A DNA stretch of 64,000 nt, taken from Asterella californica. Taxonomy: Eukaryota; Streptophyta; Marchantiopsida; Marchantiales; Aytoniaceae. This document shows positions 56,900 through 64,000 of this stretch, piece by piece. The DNA lies in the NCBI GenBank assembly GCA_036924285.1, contig JAYKYS010000025.1, forward strand, positions 992,001 to 1,056,000, given 5' to 3'. The translations under genes and the position numbers were made by a program. The notes under the pieces were generated by a model. The model was not told the origin of the DNA and did no database searches. It was given only the letters and a program-made list of their open reading frames with translations. How positions within the stretch are numbered: position 1 is the stretch's first letter; the number at the start of each line of letters is the position of its first letter.

Positions 56900-58231
56900 C
56901 ATGAAATATTCTAAGCAACTTCTGTTGATCTTCTTTGTCGGACACGAAAAACAAGGACTATGTAGGAGCTGGGAAAATAACCCGCCCTAATCGCTCGTAG
57001 TGGTATTTGACCGCTTCCAAAGAAACCCATCCTGCAACATGAAGTTGTAAGTCTTCCTTCGACATGATTGCTTGACCAACGTACTAAGATATCTCCCCGT
57101 GTTAAACAATTCATCATCATACAACTCTTCAACAAATAAATCATTTTCACTTCCTGTGTGTGCAATCGAAAAGAACTTTACATCCACGTCGTCAGTATCT
57201 TCAACCATTTCATCCTCCGCGTCATATCGAGCTCGAGATAACATATCTGTCATCAGATTATTCTTTCTTACTATATGTCTAAACTTCGGATTCAATGACT
57301 TGATATATGCAATCTATTGTAGCATCGCAATATCAAGAGTCATACAATTTGTGATCATCTCTAAAAATAGCAGATAATCAGTTTCAACCACCACTGATGT
57401 CTCACTCAAATACTCTTTCTTGATTTTCATGATTGAAACAATATTTCATAGTTCTCTTTTCACTTGCGAGTAGGCATGTTGACGAGCACTTAACACCTTC
57501 ACTCTAAATCTAATTGCAAATCTGTTTCCATCCTCATCATCCTGTCCTACTGCTCATCCAATTGCAATCGAATTTGTATCTACAGTAAGAACCACTGGCC
57601 TGGCATCTTGTAGTCAATCCTTATCAAAACTGGAAGAGATGACAGTAAGGACTTCAACTTCCATACTGCTTCGATATGCTCTTCTTTCCATCTGAACTTG
57701 TGACCCTTGTGCAACAACTCATATTATGGATCCGCCACATTCGCATAGTGAGGAATCCAAACGCGATAGAATACACATGCACCCAAAGATCTTCTAACTT
57801 CTATCAAAGAGTTGCAAATCTCCTTCATCCTCCCAATCACATCCACTTTGTTTGGATCTGGCTTCAGATCAAACGATCCACACTAATGACAACGATCAAA
57901 ACTTCTCTAACTCAAATGTACATTTCACACCTGACAGCAAGAGATGAACTCCTCAAGTCGAGATAAGATCTTTTCACAGTCTGTGATGTGATCGATGACA
58001 ACCTCTCTGATCTAATGCTTCATCTTTCTCATCCTCCTTACATCTTTTGATGAGAATGTCATCCAAGAACAACATTGTCTTCTCAAAGATGAAGTTCCTT
58101 AGAACTCTGTTCATCTTGTTCATCATGTGTGCTACCGAGTTAATAGCTCTCTGTGATAAGATACACATCCTAACCAACCCCAAAGGTGCTCTTATCATCA
58201 AGAAGCTTATGCTCTCTTTTGCTGCTTCCAC
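56900..58231 (-). pseudogene. Gypsy pol fragment, minus strand
   Basis: Read on the minus strand: AINSVAHMMNKMNRVLRNF and LFLDDILIKRC (reverse transcriptase, about 58145-58040), then RNase H remains. Next is IAYIKSLNPKFRHIVRKNNLMTDMLSRARYDAEDEM (about 57320-57215), and RRKTYNFMLQDGFLWKR at the integrase N-terminal side (about 57060). These match in order the plus-strand copy (NSVAHMQNVMHKVLREF; LNPELKHIAGKDNLVADIL; RRKTYSYLLREGYLRKR). Multiple stops are present. The piece is opposite in strand to the gag fragment before it and to the gag-pol after it. Confidence 0.8.
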
Positions 58232-58285
58232 TGAGAGCTCTTGGGGTGATTGATTGAGAAGGTTGACTTGCTACAAGGAGAAGAG

Positions 58286-59408
58286 ATGGATCACAAAGGC
58301 GCTGCTGCTGCTACTTCTACGGCTGCTGCATCTATGTCTACTGCAGCACCTTCTGTAGCACCAACGACTACAGCAACATCTGCATCTGGTCTGGATACGG
58401 CTGAGATTCTGAAGACGCTTGCGGTCTTGGTCCAACAGCATCCGATCATTGGAGGGGGTGAGTTAAAATCCACCAAGGCTTTGCAAGCGATAGTGAATAG
58501 GTGTGGAAGGTTTTAAGGAAGAGATATTTCTAGATATCTACGTGAGTATAGAGGAGAGATGGAGCTGGTTAGAGTTACTGATGCTAAGATGATAGCAAGT
58601 TTTGAGTTAGCTGTCATTCTTGAGTTGTGGGACCAAGTTAGGGATGTACAGAGAAGAAACCTTGGAATCTGGATGAGTTTTGAGCGATCTTCGTATGATG
58701 AGCCTGAATGAGTTGCTGAGAGAGTTTGATCAGAAATACCGACAACTTTCAACTCTTGAGCGCATAACCTTAGATGCTAGGAGAATAGAGCTTTTCCTGC
58801 AAGCTACCGATGATGTTACGACAAATAGATTATGCTTCATGTTAGCAGATCGATCGACTGAAGGAGGTGTTACTATGGATTGGGGGAGAGTTGAGGATGT
58901 TGTGGTTGTACTGACGAGGCAGAGGAGGGGAAGAGTAGCTGTGGGAGGACGTCCACTTGCAGAAGTGGTCACTCAACCTTATGCTGCTCCTCAAGTACAG
59001 CAGCCTTTGGCTCTTGCTCCCAGATCTGTTGTCTCGGCTGCAGTTCCTTTGATGCCAGTTCTGTCAGCTCATGCACCAAAGACACCTGTTCAGAGACTTG
59101 CAGAGAACCATGATCAGCAGAATCAGATTGAAGAACTTATTCGGCAGATGCGAGAGCTGAAGGTAGAGCTAGCTGGATTGCAGAGAGAGCAGCCACCTAC
59201 GCCTACTGTTGCACGTCCAGGAGGTGCTCCTGTTCGTAGATGTATTTGGTGTGACAGTCCTGATCATTTTCGAGGAGATTGTCAGGAGCTCACAGTTGCT
59301 TTGCGAGATGGCGTGGTTCGCTATCAGAACGGTAGGCTGCACCTTTCTTCTACTGGAGAGCCGTTGAGCACGCCGTTTGGGCAAGGAGGCATGAGGAGTC
59401 TACCTTAG
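58286..59408 (+). pseudogene. Gypsy gag with CCHC zinc knuckle
   Basis: The first frame (58286-58516) is Ala/Thr/Ser-rich and ends AILKTLAVLVQQHPII...ALQAIVNRCGRF at a TAA. Sequence continues (SRYLREYRGEMELVRVTDAKM, about 58530) into the long frame 58680-59408. That frame has NELLREFDQKYRQLSTLERI (capsid helices), a Pro/Ala/Val linker, a coiled helix (QIEELIRQMRELKVELAGLQ) and the knuckle CIWCDSPDHFRGDC at 59241-59282. It ends GRLHLSSTGEPLSTPFGQGG. The TAA and a frame change near 58,680 break the gene. Confidence 0.8.
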
Positions 59409-59818
59409 ATTGTTGCAGCTGCAACGGCAACTGCGTTGATGGCACCATTGATAAATTCTGATGTATATGCTGGACATATTGAAGTCTCTTCTAGTCCTAC
59501 ATTGCTAGATAAGACTACTGAGAAGAGTGTGGCTCCAGTTCCCTCTGAGATATTGAAGAGAGGAGCCGAGTCTATTCGTAAGGTCACAGGGTGAGGAGAT
59601 TCTGTAGACGCTGCTTCTATCAGAGCATTCTTGGATGTAGATAGACACGTTCACTGGCAGGATGCTTCTATGGAGGAAAAGAGGCGACGAGAAGCCTCTG
59701 AACTTGATACTGGAGTTCTGAGGAGATTGGAGATAGACGAAGAGTCACCAGGAGGCGAGCAGCTCCTCTAGAGGACATCCCCTCTACTTCTCAAGCTCCT
59801 CCACCTGCACCAGGTCCG

Positions 59819-60561
59819 ATGGAGGATGTGCAGAGGTCTCAGCAAGAGCCAACGACGTCTAGAAGGAGGTTCACTGCCCAAGAGAGGGAGAAAGGATCGA
59901 CCTACAAGTTGATGGCTGATATTGAAACTTCTACTGATCTGAAAAGCATCTTGGAGCAGAGGATACTGGATGCACGAATCGAGTTTTCTCTTCGAGAAGT
60001 TCTTGGTATTGCAAAGAGGGAGTTTCACGAACTGATCATCGACATCATCAAGCGCAAGAGACATGTGATGTCCGAGCAAGTTGAAAATCAGATGATAGAT
60101 GCAGTAGGAGTTTCTCTGAATGATGCAGAATTCGGAAAGGTACATTTCTAGGAGATTGATGACCAGGGCTACCAGCAAGAAGCGTTAGTTGCTAGTACCA
60201 ATATCATTGAGTTTGACGATGAGGAAGCTGACGAGGAGAGTCCAGCTACTGATAGTGACTTCAGAAAGAGACATTGGGCTCGTGATACGACTTCTACACG
60301 AGTTTGTCTTGGAAGTTTACCTGAACTTGTTGCTGCTTTAGTTGATCATGGATCTGATATCATGTCACGGGAGGTGTATGAGAGAGGTCAGTGGTCTATC
60401 GAGCTGAACCATGGTTGGGTGTTACGTGCTGCAAACAACCAGAAAGGTGAGCTATACGGCGCTTGTCCTAACGTGAAGGTGAAGATAGGTGATGTGGATG
60501 TAGATCAGCACTTCTTCATGCAATCTTCTGCTTCATATCTTGTGATTCTTGGTCAGTCTTA
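59819..60561 (+). pseudogene. Gypsy pre-protease and aspartic protease region
   Basis: YKLMADIETSTDLKSILEQR and REVLGIAKREFHELIIDIIK form a helical pre-protease segment. An in-frame TAG (60149-60151) follows, then an acidic stretch and the protease LVAALVDHGSDIMSREVY with its Asp at 60344-60346, continuing to FMQSSASYLVILGQS. VDHGS replaces the common LDTGA, as in some Gypsy lineages. The frame is otherwise open across the stop. Confidence 0.7.
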
Positions 60562-60959
60562 AAATCAGTGCGGTTCGAATGGAGACCAAAGTGATGGATG
60601 ATGGATCTCATTATGCTAGGATCCGTAGTCCAGATGATAGACCGTTCTGTGCAGTTTTTGACCGTTCGTACGAACCACGGAAGAAACCGACAAACTTTGA
60701 GAGATTCTCCTATTTGTAGGAGTAAGGGTTTTGTGAAACCACTCTTGTAGGACGAGATAGCAAGAGTGAAGGATCTATTGCTGCTATGATCCTGCTTGAG
60801 CAGCCTGAGAGATCACAGGAGGCTGGTGATGAGGCTGCTCAAGATTCAAAGAGTAGTTATACTGTACATAGTTGGAGATCTGGTTTGATGACTTTCAGTT
60901 CTGATGATTGGAGTGAGTTTACACGAGTAGAGGATTTGATTGAGAAGAGTAGAAGATAG

Positions 60960-61445
60960 ATGGAGAAGTACGCAGCAAATCTACGATGTATAGACGTTCT
61001 AAAGGAAGAAGAGACAATTTCTGGTGTTTATGAGGAGTTTGGAGGTATACAGTCTTTTGTTCGTTGGCTGGATGATGTAGATAGGTTGATGGAGCAGATG
61101 GGAGGTAGGGTGGTGATCCTCATCCATTCTCATGAAGTCTATGAGGAGATTGTCTCGTACTTGCAATATCGTCCTCATCCGAGACTAGAGAATGGATGGA
61201 AGGATGCAGTCTGTTGGTGTGACTCTCATCAAGAAGCAGAAGTACACGCCAAGTATAAAGCTGTAGCGAGGAAGGTGAGACCTGTGGCGACCCAATTACC
61301 TGTTGATTCTCAGCAGCAGATGGAGTTAGCGGCTGCTGAGCCTGTGCTTAGAGATCCTACACAAGTAAGACATAAGTTTACTCAAGAGACACTCGAGCAG
61401 CTTCAGATAGGAGGAGGTGGCTTCTTGACTGAACTGGAAAGATGA
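60960..61445 (+). pseudogene. Linker region of Gypsy pol between protease and reverse transcriptase
   Basis: A 161-codon open frame reads DVLKEEETISGVYEEFGGIQ and RKVRPVATQLP and ends LGGFLTELER-like. It is collinear with the pol order but has no enzyme motif of its own. Confidence 0.55.
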
Positions 61446-61457
61446 GCTTTCGAGAAG

Positions 61458-62211
61458 ATGATAGTTAGTCATGATAAGGCATTTTCTTTCTCAATTGAGG
61501 AGATTGGTTGTGTGGATCCTAGTGTGATATCTCCGATGGTTATCTTCACTATTCTTCATGTACCTTGGGACTTGAAGCCGATTCTAGTCTCTCGTGCCTT
61601 ACTACCGAAGGTCACTGAGTTGCTGAAGGAGAAGATACGAATGGGTATTCTTGAACCATCTATGGCTTCGTACTCTAGCCGATGATTCAATACCTAAGAA
61701 GATAGGAGCTCTATGGTTCATCCAAGACTTGCAGCCTGCCAACAACATCACGATTTGTCGAAACAAGACCTGTGGTTGATGAAGTAGCTGAGACGTTTGC
61801 TGGGAGGTCAATCTATTCTATTGGAGATCTATTTTCAGATTATGATCAGTTTCAGCTTGCTTTGGAGAGTTGAGACTTGACTAGCATGCGTACACCGTTG
61901 GAATTGATGCGAATGTGTGTACTCTTCCTCAAGGTGCGACAAACTCAGTAGCTCATATGCAGAATGTGATGCATAAGGTGTTACGAGAGTTTGTACCTGA
62001 GGTCACTATCCCGTTTCTGGATGATATTCCCATGAAAGGCTGTTCGATGGAAGACAGAGACGAAGCTGTGACTTCTGATGGATACAGAAAGTTCGTTGCA
62101 GATCACATTCTAGATGTGGAGAAGATTCTAATGCGTTTGGAGGAGGTACATCTCAGGTACCAAATCTCGCTTTGGGATGTCAGAGATTGTGGTGGTAAGT
62201 CATCTGTGTGA
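61458..62211 (+). pseudogene. Gypsy reverse transcriptase, broken
   Basis: FTILHVPWDLKPILVSRALL and KEKIRMGILEPSMASYSSR (61542-61680) are the RT entry region. A frame change follows near 61684, then QPANNITIC-like and FQLALES, and a second open frame 61915-62211 with LPQGATNSVAHMQNVMHKVL and the catalytic FLDDI. Several stops interrupt it, so polymerase activity is not expected. Confidence 0.8.
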
Positions 62212-62301
62212 TACTTTTGGAAGACGTCCGAACCCAGAGAAGGTAGATGTTATAGCAAGGATAGCTGACTGCACCAACATCACTGAGGTTCGACGGTTCT
62301 T

Positions 62302-62853
62302 ATGAGCTTGTGTGTTCTTTCGTGTGCACACATTGTCGAGCCTCTGTATGCACTTCTGAGAAAGAAAAAGAGGTTTACTTGGCGGCAAGAACATCACGAG
62401 ATGATGGAGCAGCAGAAGGGGATTCTGAAGTCTCCACCTATACTAAGGAGGCTTAACTACGAGAGCGAGAGACCTGTGGTATTGACTGTTGATACGAGTC
62501 CAAAGGCAATTGGATGGACGGTTGGTCAAGAAGATGCAGAAGGTGTGCGGTTTGTTTCAATGTTTGGAGCTCGGATCTTAACAGATAGACAACGTAACTA
62601 TCCTCAAGTGAAGCGTGAGTTGTGGAGAGCTGTTACTGCTATGAAGGTAGATCGAGAGTTCTTGATAGGAGCCTATGTGATATTAGAAACAGATTGTTTG
62701 CCTTTGTTGGATATGATAGCAAACTACAATACACCAGACATAGCAATGCTGCGATGGATTGCTTATGTCCAGAGTCTGAATCCTGAGCTAAAGCATATAG
62801 CAGGAAAGGACAATCTAGTTGCAGATATATTGTATGGCTCGTTATACAGATGA
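62302..62853 (+). pseudogene. Gypsy RNase H domain
   Basis: This 183-codon open frame has YALLRKKKRFTWRQEH (RT-thumb end), VVLTVDTSPKAIGWTVGQ (first Asp), QVKRELWRAVTAMK (Glu) and YVILETDCLPLLDMI (Asp), followed by AMLRWIAYVQSLNPELKHIA. The catalytic acidic residues are all visible. Confidence 0.8.
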
Positions 62854-63610
62854 GGATGAGATGTTTGCAGAGGTGGAGGATGAAGAGAAGAAAGACGTTT
62901 GGTGCCAAGTTGGTCAGCAGACTTCAGACTTGGAACCACTATCGTTTAACGAGGAGTTCTACACAGAAAAGTTTCGTGATATTGGATTCTATCTGAGTTC
63001 ATTCTGTAGACGAGAGGGATGGAGTGATACAGAGTTCAAGGAGATCAGACGGAAGACATACAGTTACCTTCTACGTGAAGGTTATTTGCGGAAACGTCCG
63101 AAGAGAAGAGATGGAATGCTTGCTAGAGTGGTGGATGATCAACCGACAAAGCTTAATCTGCTGAAGGAGTTTCATGATACCTTATGGGCTGGACATCGTG
63201 GAGTATGGGCTACTTACACGAAGATGAAGGAGCGTTACTGGTGGAAGGGTTTATATCAAGACGTGGTGGACTTTGTTGGGTCGTGTCTGCACTGTCAGTT
63301 CTACTCTAAGGTCCATTACAGAGATGGACTTGTACCTACTTATCCACCTAGTATCCATTTTCAATGGGTTTTTGATCTTGTGATGATGCCACCGGGGTTA
63401 TGGAGGATGCGTTATTTGGTGTTGGCTCGAGAGGATCTTTCCAACTATGTGGAGGGACGAGCATTACGAACGAAGACTACAGAGAACATATGCAAGTTCG
63501 TGCTTGAAGACATCATCTGTCGCTATGGATTTGTTGGGAGATTACGTGCAGATAGAGGCGAGTTGAGAGGCGTAGAGGTGAAGGAGTTCTTTGCTCGTTA
63601 TGGAGAGTGA
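62819..63610 (+). pseudogene. Gypsy integrase, truncated in the catalytic core
   Basis: The frame contains the H2C2 zinc region (FHDTLWAGHRGVWATYTKMK; CLHCQ), then the core with FDLVMMPPG and RYLVLAREDLSNYVEGRAL, and LRADRGELRG at the second Asp position. It ends RYGE at a TGA, before the region that should carry the third catalytic acid and the C-terminal domain. A 17-bp direct repeat (GGAGAGTGACGATGATG at 63602 and 63622) sits exactly at the break. Confidence 0.85.
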
Positions 63611-63690
63611 CGATGATGTGAGGAGAGTGACGATGATGGAGAACAAGTAGAAGACTGAAGAAGTTGGCACATGTCGGAGGATGTGCATGT

Positions 63691-63712
63691 TTGGAGGGGG
63701 TGGATGTCGTGA
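63691..63712 (+). other. Polypurine tract of the Gypsy element
   Basis: TTGGAGGGGGTGGATGTCGT ends two bases before the TGTGAATC that starts the LTR. It is purine-rich on the coding strand. Confidence 0.65.
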
Positions 63713-64000
63713 TGTGAATCATTTCACATAGTAAATGATTCACTTCTCAACCAGGAGTTAGCCTCTCTGAGTGAAGTTAGGACCTCAGAGCAGTTGATTC
63801 TCGAGGAAATTATGTATTTTGAGTCATAGTAGATTCTTTACCATGTCCATAGATTTTTAAACTCATGGGTTGTACTTACTTGTTGCCCATGCACGCTTTC
63901 TAGCGGGTTTAAGTTATCTTTCATGGTTGCGTGTCATTTTAGGTAGTTTAAGATTTATGTTGGTACTTTAGGGGGGCTTACGTGGTAGCCTATGAGTGAA
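63713..64000 (+). repeat. Start of the Gypsy 3' LTR, running out of the window
   Basis: It begins TGTGAATCATTTCACATAG. The first 30 bases form an inverted repeat (GTGAATCATTT and AAATGATTCAC around CACATAGT). No second copy of this LTR is visible in the window, so the assignment rests on position and the tract before it. Confidence 0.6.

Larger units (their letters stand above)
58250..63612 (+). mobile_element. Gypsy/Ty3-type retrotransposon body (gag to integrase), 5' end missing
   Basis: Gag, protease, reverse transcriptase, RNase H and integrase follow each other on the plus strand in Ty3/Gypsy order over 5.4 kb. They are followed by a polypurine tract and the start of an LTR. No 5' LTR or primer-binding site is seen; at the left the minus-strand pol fragment abuts directly near 58231-58250. 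Stops and frame shifts between domains make it a non-autonomous copy. Confidence 0.85.

Overview
The window looks like nuclear DNA of a land plant, most likely a bryophyte-type or other early-diverging lineage. I infer this from three things. There is a Ty1/copia element whose primer-binding site is the plant initiator-Met-tRNA type. There is a ginkbilobin-2 (DUF26) secreted protein and an ISE2-type chloroplast DExH helicase fragment. There is also a plant-style Pol III subunit gene with many short introns. The species cannot be fixed from the sequence. Most of the 64 kb is AT-rich non-coding DNA and transposon debris; only four loci look like intact host genes.

Layout. 0-1.4 kb: broken Gypsy-type gag with three zinc knuckles on the minus strand. 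1.4-13 kb: AT-rich DNA with two TIR elements (a 360-bp one near 7 kb and a 652-bp Mutator-like one at 8.4-9.05 kb with a 10-bp target duplication). 13.8-14.05 kb: a candidate secreted-peptide precursor on the minus strand. 15.9-19.4 kb: three copies of a roughly 375-bp TIR element and a perfect 23-bp hairpin. 21.2-24.2 kb: a single-exon LRR-Roc-COR (ROCO) protein gene, minus strand. 25.9-26.1 kb: solo copia LTR. 29.0-30.4 kb: broken hAT-derived ZNF862-like gene. 31.3-33.3 kb: an eight-exon gene for RNA polymerase III subunit RPC7 (C31), minus strand, whose exons join in phase into 237 codons.

36.2-42.5 kb: a complete copia retrotransposon (264-bp LTRs differing at one base, 5-bp target duplication CTACT, PBS, PPT), minus strand. 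Its pol is interrupted by frameshifts and a stop, and it carries about 1.2 kb of extra DNA between protease and integrase. That insert contains a dense array of different perfect GC-rich hairpins, which I consider the most unusual object in the window. 44.1-45.5 kb: broken ISE2-like helicase and an unrecognised helical-repeat fragment. 48.57-48.99 kb: Gnk2/DUF26 secreted protein gene. 53.7-64 kb: a pile of Gypsy remains: a 1-kb-arm inverted duplication, a plus-strand gag piece, a minus-strand pol piece, then a plus-strand gag-pol copy ending in a PPT and the start of a 3' LTR that runs out of the window.

The intact genes do not form a pathway. RPC7 is a housekeeping transcription subunit, ROCO and Gnk2 point to signalling or defence, and the rest is transposon biology. 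No CRISPR, rRNA or convincing tRNA gene was found.
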